From positions 3,596,001 to 3,660,000 of the forward strand of contig AP025576.1 of assembly GCA_022845955.1 (NCBI GenBank): 64,000 bases of DNA, in the 5' to 3' direction. This DNA is from Lachnospiraceae bacterium. Lineage in GTDB: Bacteria; Bacillota; Clostridia; Lachnospirales; Lachnospiraceae. Both the position numbers and the translations under genes were made by a program. How positions within the stretch are numbered: the stretch's first letter is position 1; each line of letters opens with the position of its first letter. The notes beneath the pieces were generated by a model. It did not search any database. It saw only the letters and a list, made by a program, of their open reading frames with translations, and was not told where the DNA came from. Of this stretch, positions 18,957 through 27,747 are shown piece after piece.

Positions 18957-19694
18957 TTACCTGCGCATGGTATCCGGAGGCGGCCAGCCTGCCATATTTC
19001 CGTCCTGTATGGCGGTAAACATCCGCTCCTTTACGCCGGGATTTTCCTGATTCAGTTTTTTCAGGAGCTGCTTCACATATTCCCTCTTGGTGTAACCGTC
19101 GGCAGGACAGGGGCTTTTGACTACCGGAACCTGGTTTTTATTTACAAATCCGATGACATCCGCTTCATTCATATACATCAGCGGACGGATTACCGTCAGA
19201 TCCATCCGGTCCAGATAGGTTACCGGGCTGAAGGTATGGAAGCGTCCTTCATAAATCAGAGACATGAGCATGGTTTCCACCACATCATCCTTATGATGGG
19301 CATAGGCCACCTTGTTGCAGCTTTCCTTTTTAATGGCTTCATTCAGCGCCCCTTTTCTCATTTTAGCACAAAGGGAGCAGGGATTGGACTCTTTACGCTG
19401 TTCAAATATAATATTGGCAATATCCGTTTTTACTATTGTATAAGGAATCTGCAGCTCCTGAGAGCAGATTTCTTCAATGCGGCTTAAATCCAGATTGCCG
19501 AAGCCCAGATCTACGGTTACCGCATGGATATCAAAATGCAGCGGATAAAAACGGCGGAGACTGTGGAGCGCATAGAGCAGGGTCAGGGAATCCTTGCCCC
19601 CCGAAATACCAACTGCAATTTTATCCCCTTCTTCAATCATATGATAATCATCCACCGCTTTCCGGACATAGCTTAAAACCTGTTGCAGTCTCAT
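18957..19694 (-). CDS. TtcA-like tRNA 2-thiocytidine biosynthesis protein
   Basis: The 245-residue protein carries the PP-loop SGGKDSL, the CSLCAKMRKG cysteine pair and a third Cys in SPCPADG, the arrangement of TtcA-type iron-sulfur-dependent tRNA thiolases that adenylate a tRNA base before sulfur insertion. AHHKDDVVETMLM is also characteristic. It is the first gene of a two-gene unit with the recombinase. The exact modified base cannot be told from sequence. Confidence 0.9.
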   Translation of the reverse strand: MRLQQVLSYVRKAVDDYHMIEEGDKIAVGISGGKDSLTLLYALHSLRRFYPLHFDIHAVTVDLGFGNLDLSRIEEICSQELQIPYTIVKTDIANIIFEQRKESNPCSLCAKMRKGALNEAIKKESCNKVAYAHHKDDVVETMLMSLIYEGRFHTFSPVTYLDRMDLTVIRPLMYMNEADVIGFVNKNQVPVVKSPCPADGYTKREYVKQLLKKLNQENPGVKERMFTAIQDGNMAGWPPPDTMRR

Positions 19695-19853
19695 ATGTAA
19701 TCCTTTCTTCCGTTAAATTTGCTGTTAATAAATGCTGAATTATTATTATACAATTATTTTAGAATTATTTCATTAATTTTGCTTAATTTTTTAAGTGCTC
19801 TGGTATATAATGTTCTTACTGACCTACATAAAACTAAAAGGAGACCACTTTAT

Positions 19854-21143
19854 ATGAAATTCCGCTGGGACAAAAAATACCTTTATTGGGGCATCACGGC
19901 CCTCCTTGTCATAGGAGCGAGTATATGCCTCTTTTTCTTGATGTTCCGGGGCGCCAATTTCAAAGACGGGGTGACCAAAATCATAGCTATAGCAATGCCG
20001 ATTATTGACGGCCTGGTTCTGGCTTATCTGCTGACTCCGGTTCTGAACGTTATAGAAAATAAGGCCCTCAAATATATTTTTAAAAAGGAACGGCAGGAGC
20101 TGTCGGACAAACAGAGAAAATATATGCGTATGTCAGCTGTAACGCTGACCCTTTTGTTTGTTTTTTTCATCATCTATGCCTTTTGTTCCATGGTCCTTCC
20201 CCAGTTGTTTAAAAGTATCCAAAGCATTGTATTCCAGTTTCCCGTATATGTGAATAACCTGACGGAGTGGCTTCAGAAGGTTCTGGCTGATAATCCGGAT
20301 GTGGAAACCTATATCAATGACCTTATCAATACCTATACGCCGGAGCTCAGAAGCTGGATGAATGATACCCTGCTTCCCCAGATGAACGCCGTTCTCAAGG
20401 TAGTCTCCAATTATGCCTTTAACGTCCTTAAGGCATTGTGGAACATGATAATCGGTCTGATCATATCCGTATATATCATGGGCAGCAAGGAAAAATTCAT
20501 CGGACAGGCCAAAAAGGCCATTTATGCGGCATTTGACATCAAACGGGCCAATTCCGTTATTGAAGATATCCGCTTTGTGCACCGTACCTTCGGCGGTTTT
20601 ATCAGCGGAAAGCTGCTGGATTCTTTAATTATAGGAATCCTTTGCTTCGCCGGAACCAGCATTATGGGCACTCCTTATCCGGTGCTGATCAGCGTTATCA
20701 TAGGTGTTACTAATATTGTTCCCTTTTTCGGACCTTATCTCGGAGCGATTCCCAGTGCCATCCTGATATTGATGATCAACCCTATACAATGTCTCTATTT
20801 CCTGCTATTTATTCTCGTTCTGCAACAGTTTGACGGCAATATACTCGGCCCAAAAATCCTGGGCGATTCCACTGGGCTTTCCAGCTTCTGGGTTATTTTT
20901 TCCATAACCCTGTTCGGCGGATTTATGGGGGTGCCGGGTATGGTAATCGGGGTGCCTACCTTCGCAGTTATTTATGCCATGTGCAGACGCCGCATCAACC
21001 GTAATCTCAAAAAGAAAGATCTGCCTACGGAAACTGACGAATACAAGGAGCTGGGCAGCATCGACGAAGTGAGCAAAGAATTTATACCAAACCATCCGGT
21101 TCCGGAAACAGGCAAAGAAGCGAAAGAAAAGAAAAATAACTGA
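19854..21143 (+). CDS. AI-2E family transporter (PerM/YdiK-like membrane protein)
   Basis: The 429-residue membrane protein has about eight hydrophobic segments. The family core GTPYPVLISVIIGVTNIVPFFGPYLGAIP is present, as is the late ILGPKILGDSTGLSSFWVIFSITLFGGFMGVPGMVIGVP. The family includes putative AI-2 exporters and Na+/H+ antiporters, so the substrate is open. AAAAGGAGACC sets the start at 19854; the longer frame from 19719 lacks a ribosome binding site. A charged cytoplasmic tail ends in EKKNN. Confidence 0.9.
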   Translation: MKFRWDKKYLYWGITALLVIGASICLFFLMFRGANFKDGVTKIIAIAMPIIDGLVLAYLLTPVLNVIENKALKYIFKKERQELSDKQRKYMRMSAVTLTLLFVFFIIYAFCSMVLPQLFKSIQSIVFQFPVYVNNLTEWLQKVLADNPDVETYINDLINTYTPELRSWMNDTLLPQMNAVLKVVSNYAFNVLKALWNMIIGLIISVYIMGSKEKFIGQAKKAIYAAFDIKRANSVIEDIRFVHRTFGGFISGKLLDSLIIGILCFAGTSIMGTPYPVLISVIIGVTNIVPFFGPYLGAIPSAILILMINPIQCLYFLLFILVLQQFDGNILGPKILGDSTGLSSFWVIFSITLFGGFMGVPGMVIGVPTFAVIYAMCRRRINRNLKKKDLPTETDEYKELGSIDEVSKEFIPNHPVPETGKEAKEKKNN

Positions 21144-21172
21144 TCCATTCAGGAGAACAGGAGATTATTTTC

Positions 21173-21622
21173 ATGAAGTTTGTGATTCAAAGGGTTACCA
21201 GGGCAGAAGTCACTGTGGCTCAGGAAACTGTAGGGGCCATTGAAAAAGGCTTTTTGGTGCTGATTGGCGTAAACAATACGGACACGGAAGCGATTGCCGA
21301 CAAAATGCTTCATAAGCTTCTGAACCTGCGGATATTTGAGGATGAGAACGGTAAGACCAATTTGTCCCTGAAAGAAGTAAACGGCGGTTTACTTCTTGTT
21401 TCGCAATTTACTCTGTACGCAGACTGCAGGAAGGGCAACAGGCCCTCCTTTGTAAAAGCGGGTTCTCCGGAGCATGCCAAGCTGCTGTACGAATATCTTA
21501 TGAAATCCTGCCGGAAAGAAGGCTTCCCTGTGGAAAGCGGCATATTTGGGGCACATATGAAGATAGACCTTCAAAATGACGGGCCTTTTACCATTGTGCT
21601 GGATTCAGAGGAGATCATGTAA
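21173..21622 (+). CDS. dtd: D-aminoacyl-tRNA deacylase
   Basis: The 149-residue protein has both DTD motifs: SQFTLYADCRKGNRPSF (about 79-95) and the C-terminal Gly-cisPro-type loop NDGPFTIVLD. It removes D-amino acids mischarged onto tRNA. The family length is about 145-150. GGAG precedes the ATG; it is 29 bp after the permease and probably cotranscribed. Confidence 0.96.
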   Translation: MKFVIQRVTRAEVTVAQETVGAIEKGFLVLIGVNNTDTEAIADKMLHKLLNLRIFEDENGKTNLSLKEVNGGLLLVSQFTLYADCRKGNRPSFVKAGSPEHAKLLYEYLMKSCRKEGFPVESGIFGAHMKIDLQNDGPFTIVLDSEEIM

Positions 21623-21657
21623 AGGGTAGGGGATATAGTAAAGGAACGGGGGGAACT

Positions 21658-21780
21658 ATGGTTATGAGACCATTGCCTATTGGAATTGAGGATTTCAGGA
21701 AACTACGAGAAAAAGATTATTATTATATTGATAAGACTGCTAAACATATTATAACCTATAACCCTTTTCACCTATTTTAA
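21658..21780 (+). pseudogene. N-terminal fragment of the disrupted AAA-ATPase-like/PD-(D/E)XK gene
   Basis: From the ATG at 21658 (AACGGGGGGAACT upstream) the frame reads MVMRPLPIGIEDFRKLREKD then YYYIDKTA. This is the characteristic opening of the AAA-ATPase-like (PF09820) family. It then runs into the first repeat unit and stops at 21778-21780 after 40 codons. Deleting the 572-bp array joins this fragment in frame to the downstream ORF, giving one protein of about 561 residues. Confidence 0.85.
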
Positions 21781-22309
21781 CCGAGCAACTGCTAAACCTA
21801 TCGTAATCTATAGCCCATTTCACCTATTTTAACCTAGCAACTGCTAAACCTATCGTAATCTATAGCCCATTTCACCTATTTTAACCTAGCAACTGCTAGG
21901 TTAAAATAGGTGAAAAGAGTTATAGAACATGGTAGGTTTAGTAACTGCTAGGTTAAAATAGGTGAAAAGAGCTATAGAACATGGTATGTTTAGCAACTGC
22001 TAGGTTAAAATAGGTGAAAAGAGTTATAGAACATGGTATGTTTAGCAACTGCTAGGTTAAAATAGGTGAAAAGAGTTATAGAACATGGTATGTTTAGCAA
22101 CTGCTAGGTTAAAATAGGTGAAAAGAGCTATAGAACATGGTATGTTTAGCAACTGCTAGGTTAAAATAGGTGAAAAGAGTTATAGAACATGGTATGTTTA
22201 GCAACTGCTAGGTTAAAATAGGTGAAAAGAGTTATAGAACATGGTATGTTTAGCAACTGCTAGGTTAAAATAGGTGAAAAGGGCTATAGATTACAGTATT
22301 TTTAGCAAC
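21738..22309 (+). repeat. Eleven-unit array of a 52-bp repeat, inserted in a gene
   Basis: Eleven consecutive 52-bp units fill exactly 572 bp. Each unit is a 50-bp body bounded by TGCTA ... TAGCA and followed by the dinucleotide AC; the first unit is preceded by AC too. Units 1-3 (21738-21893) are in one orientation and units 4-11 (21894-22309) in the opposite one, making a palindrome at the junction near 21892. Units 1 and 11 are the most divergent and the inner B units are nearly identical. No reading frame crosses it. Without it the flanking coding sequence is continuous. Confidence 0.95.
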
Positions 22310-22358
22310 CACATTCATAAAAGAACTGCTGGACAATGGGAGTGAAGTCAGCCTGTTT

Positions 22359-23915
22359 ATGCGTCCCAGGCGTTTTGGAAAAACATTGAACCTCAGTATG
22401 ATAAAATATTATTTTGAGAAAACCTTCGACCAGGATGGTAAGGAGGAGAATAACTCCTATTTGTTTGATGGCCTCAACATTATGGCATCCGGTGAAGCGT
22501 ATACGAGTCATTTGGGGCAATATCCGGTAATCAGCCTATCGCTAAAGTCGGCAAAGCAGCCTGATTTTCCCAGAGCTTATGCTATGCTCAAACGTCAGAT
22601 TGCTAATGAATTTCGCAGACACCTTTATATAGCTGAAAAATTAGAAGAAAGTGATCGTGACAGATTTTATTCCATTATGAGAGAGACAGGGGAAGATTCG
22701 TTATATTTGGATGCACTTGCATTTCTTTCTCGTGTTCTGAAAGACCTATATGGGAAAAAAACAATTATTTTACTGGATGAATATGATGTCCCTCTTGAAA
22801 ATGCCTATTTTAAGGGATTTTATGATAAAATGACAGATTTTATCCGTTCCCTGTTTGAGTCTGCATTAAAAACAAATCCCAATCTGGAGTTTGCGGTAAT
22901 TACCGGTTGCCTGCGGATAACAAAAGAAAGTATTTTTACTGGTTTAAATAATCCCAAAATGGTTTCCATTCTGTATGCAAGTTATTCTGAGTATTTTGGA
23001 TTCACCCAGACGGAAGTGGAAAAAATGCTGCGGGATTATGATATTACCGGCAGGGAAGAGGTAGTCAAAGCCTGGTATGATGGCTATCTGTTCGGAAAGA
23101 CGGAGGTTTATAATCCCTGGAGCATATTGATGTATATTGACAGCCTGCGTCAGGACAGGGATGCAAATCCAAAACCGTATTGGGCAAATACGTCATCGAA
23201 CAGTATTATCCGGGAATTGATTGAACATGCCGACAACTCTGTTAAACAGGAAATGGAAATTCTAATAGAGGGAGGTACCATAGAAAAAACGGTTCATGAA
23301 GAAATAACCTACGAGGATATCTATAAAAACGTGGATAATCTCTGGAATTTTTTGTTTTTCACCGGGTACCTAAAAAAAGTGGAAGAACGGCTGGAGGATG
23401 TGAACACCTATGTTACGCTTGCTATCCCTAATATGGAAATAAAATATATATACCAGAATACAATCCTGGATTGGTTTGGTGTACAAATAAAACAGAAGGA
23501 TCTGTCCGGAATTTATAAAGCACTTCTGCAGAAAGATACGCAGCTTCTGGAAAAAGAACTCTCTAAAAATCTGATGGAAACGATCAGCTTTTATGATTAC
23601 CGGGAGGACTATTACCATGGATTTCTGGGCGGCCTTTTAAAAATGATGGAAGGATATACTATTAAATCTAACCGGGAAAGCGGCCTTGGGAGAAGCGATC
23701 TTTTGCTGTTGTCGGCACCCTATGATGGAATTGCTATAATAGTTGAGATCAAAGTGGCGGATACCTATGCTCAATTAAATAAAAAGGCGGAATCAGCGCT
23801 GGATCAGATTGAGCAAAAACAATATGATGCAGAATTGAAACTGGAAGGTTACCACGAATTTATTAAATATGGAATTTCCTTTTATAAAACACTTTGCAAA
23901 GTTTTATGTATATAG
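22359..23915 (+). CDS. AAA-ATPase-like protein with C-terminal PD-(D/E)XK nuclease-like domain, separated from its N-terminus
   Basis: The residual 518-codon ORF starts at an internal Met. Immediately after it comes the P-loop RPRRFGKTLNLSMIKYYFE, then Walker B-like TIILLDEYDVPLENAY, VITGCLRITKESIFTGLNN, and a C-terminal nuclease-like part (YHGFLGGLLKMMEGYTIKSNRESGLGRSDLLL ... IAIIVEIKVA). The family is PF09820 plus PF08011, abundant in gut anaerobes and of unknown function. The true frame continues upstream to 22313 and, across the repeat array, to 21658. Whether this truncated product is made is doubtful, since no good ribosome binding site precedes 22359. Apart from the array the coding sequence looks intact. 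Confidence 0.8.
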   Translation: MRPRRFGKTLNLSMIKYYFEKTFDQDGKEENNSYLFDGLNIMASGEAYTSHLGQYPVISLSLKSAKQPDFPRAYAMLKRQIANEFRRHLYIAEKLEESDRDRFYSIMRETGEDSLYLDALAFLSRVLKDLYGKKTIILLDEYDVPLENAYFKGFYDKMTDFIRSLFESALKTNPNLEFAVITGCLRITKESIFTGLNNPKMVSILYASYSEYFGFTQTEVEKMLRDYDITGREEVVKAWYDGYLFGKTEVYNPWSILMYIDSLRQDRDANPKPYWANTSSNSIIRELIEHADNSVKQEMEILIEGGTIEKTVHEEITYEDIYKNVDNLWNFLFFTGYLKKVEERLEDVNTYVTLAIPNMEIKYIYQNTILDWFGVQIKQKDLSGIYKALLQKDTQLLEKELSKNLMETISFYDYREDYYHGFLGGLLKMMEGYTIKSNRESGLGRSDLLLLSAPYDGIAIIVEIKVADTYAQLNKKAESALDQIEQKQYDAELKLEGYHEFIKYGISFYKTLCKVLCI

Positions 23916-23941
23916 ATTGGATATCCAAAATACGGGAAAGC

Positions 23942-23980
23942 GGCCTGCCTGTTTAAACATATGCTTAAACCAGGCAGGCC
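23942..23980. terminator. Strong hairpin after the ATPase-like gene
   Basis: GGCCTGCCTG-TTTAA pairs with TTAAA-CCAGGCAGGCC, a stem of about 15 bp. It lacks a clear T-run on either strand, so termination efficiency is uncertain; it lies between two converging transcripts. Confidence 0.5.
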
Positions 23981-23984
23981 CATT

Positions 23985-24122
23985 GCTAAAAAACCCGTGC
24001 AGGGTGCGCGTAGGAAGCCCCGGGTGCGCCAGGCTGGTGCCCGCGGGAAGGGTTCACCCCCAGGAGCCGTCCTCAGCCATCTATTCGTTAAACTTGTGTT
24101 TTGCGAATAGTCCTTAGTTCAT
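23985..24122 (-). ncRNA. Candidate GC-rich small RNA
   Basis: On the - strand TTGACA (24158-24153) and TAGCAT (24134-24129), 18 bp apart, precede a gene-free, strikingly GC-rich stretch of about 135 nt. It ends in a hairpin (ACCCG ... CGGGT) followed by T6 (23993-23988). Within it are a 7-bp hairpin, CTATTCG / CGAATAG (24081-24110), and GGGT-TC-ACCC (24050-24059). No ORF is convincing. It matches no RNA family I know by eye. Confidence 0.45.
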
Positions 24123-24190
24123 GCTATGATGCTATCATACACAGTTTATCATTGTCAAGGGCAAATAATAAACCTCATATATATACAACC

Positions 24191-25144
24191 TTATCGCTCA
24201 TGATACCGTCTGCGGTACTCTCTTGGCGAACATCCCTTTATCCGGCGAAATACCTTGGAATAATAGTTGGAATCCGTAAAACCAACCCGGAGGGCAATTT
24301 CCGTCAGAGTATCCTTTTCTGCCAGAACGTCCGGCAGACTCTGTTCGATTCGGTATTTTAAAAGGTAATCGAACAGGGATTCCTTCATGTAACTTTTAAA
24401 TATTCTGCAGCATTCGCTTTTACATATATGAACATGGTGCGAAATTTCCTCCAGTTCCAGCTTTTGCGCATAATTTTCCTGGATATAGGAAAGCATCTGA
24501 CGAATCCGTTCGTAATTTTTTTCATCCATGGAATGTTTTGCTGCCAAGGAATGCGTTGCCCCCTTCTCCTCTCCGTCCGTGCCTTCAGAGAGGCCATGTT
24601 TCAGCAGGATAAGCCATAAATGAAGTAGAAACTCCTGTATCTTCACTTCATAAAAGGGCTGTTTTTCCTCATCTTCCTTTATGATCTGCCGGAGTCCCTC
24701 TACAAAATCATTATGCCAGATTTGGGAACCATCAAAATGAACTGCAGCCAGGGCACTGGGACGCAGGAAAGGATCCGTATATTTATTCTGGATAAGGCTT
24801 CCCTCGTATCCATAGAGAAGCCTGGGAGCGAAGGTAACGGAAATATATGCGCAGTCCTTTCCATCCGCCATATGGGCAGAATGCAGCGTGGAGGAATTAC
24901 CGAACAAGGCATCATTCTCCTTCATACAAAATTGCCGATCATTAATCTGGTATATCATGTTTCCTTTGGTTATCAGAGTCAATTCAATTTCCCTGTGCCA
25001 ATGCCATAAAAAAGAGCCGGATTCATAACCGGAAAGCCTTTCATAGCTCACAAGAAAAGGAAACTGGTAACTTCCGTGTTCCTTCAGCTCCCGCTGAGAA
25101 GGGCCGGTTATAATCTGTGTTTTCCCGTTCTTTGCTTCCTTCAT
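24191..25144 (-). CDS. AraC-family transcriptional regulator
   Basis: The 317-residue protein has a cupin-type sensor (GSFLWHWHREIELTLITKGNMIYQIND, about 45-75) and a C-terminal double helix-turn-helix (LELEEISHHVHICKSECCRIFKSYMKESLFDYL and LTEIALRVGFTDSNYYSKVFRRIKGCSPREYRRR). AGGAGGG upstream fixes the ATG at 25144. The linker (GATHSLAAKHSMDEKN, about 215-230) contains two units of the 18-bp repeat also seen in mreC. It is divergent from the galactokinase gene, so regulation of sugar use is a reasonable inference. Confidence 0.9.
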   Translation of the reverse strand: MKEAKNGKTQIITGPSQRELKEHGSYQFPFLVSYERLSGYESGSFLWHWHREIELTLITKGNMIYQINDRQFCMKENDALFGNSSTLHSAHMADGKDCAYISVTFAPRLLYGYEGSLIQNKYTDPFLRPSALAAVHFDGSQIWHNDFVEGLRQIIKEDEEKQPFYEVKIQEFLLHLWLILLKHGLSEGTDGEEKGATHSLAAKHSMDEKNYERIRQMLSYIQENYAQKLELEEISHHVHICKSECCRIFKSYMKESLFDYLLKYRIEQSLPDVLAEKDTLTEIALRVGFTDSNYYSKVFRRIKGCSPREYRRRYHER

Positions 25145-25402
25145 ACAGCCCTCCTCTTCCCTCTTTCTGCCGGATAAAAACAGAATGCTCTTTGTTGAAT
25201 ACCGGTTATTGTAAATAAGCGTACCATGTTTTATTGGAAAGCGCAATTCCTATCTTCCTCACCAATAACACAAAACATAATATATTCCTTATAATCCGCA
25301 TAATTTTTAAGGTATAACTTATTTTCAGGAGTATAATTAAAAATATCAGAGGCGCCGGAATGACAAAAAACTATAACACATTTTCGTGAAAGGAAAGAAA
25401 AA

Positions 25403-26656
25403 ATGCCCGAGAATACGGAGAAATTAAAAAACAGTCTACACAAAATATATGGGGAAAGTGAAAAAAGTTACGCACGCTATACGGCGTTGGCACAGAAATA
25501 CAGGGAATACTTTCAAACAGAAGGAACAGAATATTTTACTTCTCCCGGCCGTATGGAGCTTATTGGTAACCATACGGATCACAATGGCGGAAAAGTCCTT
25601 GCGGCAAGTATTCAAATGGATACTATTGCCGCCGCATGGCCGAATCAGTCGGAAAAAGTGACCATCGTAAGTGAAGGCTATGATAAGCCTTTTGTACTTG
25701 ATTTGGAGGATTTAGGGAGCATTTCCGTAAACAATGGGACTCTCGCCCTTCTGGCCGGGCTTTTCCGGGGCTGCCGGTCCTTTGGATTCCGCATACACGG
25801 ATTTAACGCCTGTATCTCCACGAATGTTCTCAGCGCTGCCGGAGTCAGTTCCTCAGCCTCGTTTGAAATGCTCCTATGTGCTGTAATTAATTATTTCTTT
25901 AATGATAACAGAATGACCAGCATTGACTATGCCAAGATCGGCCGTTATGCAGAAAATCATTTCTGGAACAAGCAATCCGGATTAATGGATCAGCTGGCCT
26001 GTGCCGCCGGAGGAATGATCTTCCTGGATTTTTCCAATTCGGATTTCCCCTGTGTGGAAAAAACGGATCCTGCATCGATGCTGGAAGGCTATGACATTCT
26101 TCTTGTAAACACAGGAAAAGGGCATGGTGATTTAAGTGCGGAGTATTCCGACGTCCCTTTGGAGATGAAAAATGCGGCGAAACAGATGGGAAAGAATCTG
26201 TTATGCGAAGCAGAGCTTCCGCTTCTGTTGGATAAGCTTCCCGAGATCAGGGCACACTGCGGTGACCGCAGTTTCTTGCGTTCTCTTCATTTTTATGAAG
26301 AAAATGAAAGGGTGCAGACAGCAAAAGAAGCTATCAGGAATGGAAATACGGAGGAATTGCTGGCACTTATCGGAGATTCAGGAAATTCCTCCTGGAAGTA
26401 CCTTCAAAACTGTTATACTCCATCCGATACCAGGGAGGAAAGTGTCTGTACCGCATTGGCGCTGACGGAGCTGTTCATAAAAAAAACGGGCCGGGGTACC
26501 TGCCGTGTGCACGGAGGCGGTTTTGCAGGAGTCATCCTCAGTATATTGCCGGCAGAAGCAACAGAGGAGTATATCCGCTATATGTCCCGTTTTACGGAAA
26601 AAGAGAATATCTTCCGGATTTCCCTGCGAAATACGGGAGCGGTACATGTAGAATAA
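25403..26656 (+). CDS. Galactokinase-family GHMP kinase
   Basis: The 417-residue protein has the galactokinase signature GRMELIGNHTDHNGG (about 50-64), the GHMP ATP loop SAAGVSSSASFEMLLC and motif 3 CRVHGGGFAGVILS. It would phosphorylate galactose (Leloir entry) or a close analogue. The signature differs from the classic GRVNLIGEHTDYNGG and no galT or galE is beside it, so a related sugar is possible. It starts with a good GAAAGGAAAG ribosome binding site and is divergent from an AraC regulator. Confidence 0.88.
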   Translation: MPENTEKLKNSLHKIYGESEKSYARYTALAQKYREYFQTEGTEYFTSPGRMELIGNHTDHNGGKVLAASIQMDTIAAAWPNQSEKVTIVSEGYDKPFVLDLEDLGSISVNNGTLALLAGLFRGCRSFGFRIHGFNACISTNVLSAAGVSSSASFEMLLCAVINYFFNDNRMTSIDYAKIGRYAENHFWNKQSGLMDQLACAAGGMIFLDFSNSDFPCVEKTDPASMLEGYDILLVNTGKGHGDLSAEYSDVPLEMKNAAKQMGKNLLCEAELPLLLDKLPEIRAHCGDRSFLRSLHFYEENERVQTAKEAIRNGNTEELLALIGDSGNSSWKYLQNCYTPSDTREESVCTALALTELFIKKTGRGTCRVHGGGFAGVILSILPAEATEEYIRYMSRFTEKENIFRISLRNTGAVHVE

Positions 26657-26736
26657 TTATCCAGGATATTGACGCTGGACATATGATGCATTAGACTGGA
26701 GATCAGTAAATACGATTAATGAATAAGGAGAAAAAA

Positions 26737-27363
26737 ATGATCAAAACCAGTTCTCGTCATCCGGCCCGTACAATTTATCAGAGGATTATGCTGACCCTGT
26801 ATGGGATTGCTCTTTTAACCTGCTTTATCTGCAATCTGGCCGTTTCCCATTCACTGTCCTGGTTTTTTATTGTATTCTGCTCCGTTGCCCTTGCTTTTTC
26901 TGTAACAAACTTGCCTTTACTTCTTCCCGGGCACAAGCTTCTGGGATCTGCTTTTGCGGTTACTGTGTTCCTATATCTTCTGCTTTATGTATGTAATCTC
27001 TATACCGGAGGAGGCTGGTTTGTCCGCTATGCCGTTCCGATTGCCTCTTTTTCAGTTGCTTTTGCCTGGCTTATGCTGTTAACCATAGCTGCCCGACGGA
27101 TTAACTGGTTTTACAGATCGGCGGTGCTTTCGCTTCTTTCCGGAATCCTGATTCTTACACAGAATGTGTGGGTGAGTATGGTTATCGATGGAAGGCCGGA
27201 AAGCTTCGGGGCGTTTTTTCAGGCTCAGTTTTCGGAAAAAGGGGCCGGTTATATTGGAAATGCCATCCTGGCGGCCTGCTTTTTTATTTATTTTCTGATT
27301 GGGATTCTATTAGGGATTCTTGCCTCTGTACGGCACAGTGCAACGAAAAACAGGGCACATTAG
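26737..27363 (+). CDS. Uncharacterised polytopic membrane protein
   Basis: The 208-residue protein has about six hydrophobic segments, a basic N-terminus (MIKTSSRHPARTIYQR) and a basic tail (RHSATKNRAH). I do not recognise the family. AAGGAG at 26725-26730 favours the ATG at 26737 over that at 26719. It lies 80 bp after the galactokinase gene on the same strand and could be cotranscribed. Confidence 0.75.
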   Translation: MIKTSSRHPARTIYQRIMLTLYGIALLTCFICNLAVSHSLSWFFIVFCSVALAFSVTNLPLLLPGHKLLGSAFAVTVFLYLLLYVCNLYTGGGWFVRYAVPIASFSVAFAWLMLLTIAARRINWFYRSAVLSLLSGILILTQNVWVSMVIDGRPESFGAFFQAQFSEKGAGYIGNAILAACFFIYFLIGILLGILASVRHSATKNRAH

Positions 27364-27370
27364 AATATGT

Positions 27371-27727
27371 TCAGATCCCCAGCCTGCGGAAGCTTTCTTT
27401 CAGTGTAAGCGCTTCTTCCAGCGTGTTATGCCAGCCATATTTTTTTAAATCCACCCTGCCTTCCCTCACTTCCACGCCTTCTTCCTCCAACAGACATTTC
27501 TGCATATCTGGCGTATCAAAGGCAGGGGCTCCGGTAAGGAACCCCTGAGAATTAACAACACGGTGAGCCGGCAGGTTTTTGCCGGCAAGTCCACGGTTCA
27601 ATGCATATCCTACCTGTCTGGAATTCCCGGGCTTGCCGCAGAGAAGTGCCAGCTGCCCATAGGTTGCCACCCTGCCGCAGGGGATCGCTTCTCCTGCCAG
27701 GGCCAGTCTTTTGTAAAAATCTATCAT
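27371..27727 (-). CDS. Alkyltransferase-like (MGMT/Ogt-fold) protein lacking the acceptor cysteine
   Basis: The 118-residue protein is the DNA-binding domain of O6-alkylguanine transferases: IPCGRVATYGQLALLCGKPGNSRQVGYAL, then NLPAHRVVNSQGFL. The active-site PCHRV is PAHRV here, so it cannot accept alkyl groups and should behave as an ATL protein that flags lesions for excision repair. The Met at 27727 is preferred to one at 27820 since it begins the family-typical FYKRLALAGEAIP. Confidence 0.85.
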   Translation of the reverse strand: MIDFYKRLALAGEAIPCGRVATYGQLALLCGKPGNSRQVGYALNRGLAGKNLPAHRVVNSQGFLTGAPAFDTPDMQKCLLEEEGVEVREGRVDLKKYGWHNTLEEALTLKESFRRLGI

Positions 27728-27747
27728 ATCCCTGTTATCCTTTGCTG

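Noticed and set aside
21738..22309. CRISPR array
   Set aside because: Units are contiguous with a constant 2-bp spacer, change orientation within the array, and have no cas genes nearby.
24041..24075. tRNA-like T-arm (GGTTC) in the GC-rich gap
   Set aside because: No acceptor, D or anticodon arms can be built around it on the + strand.
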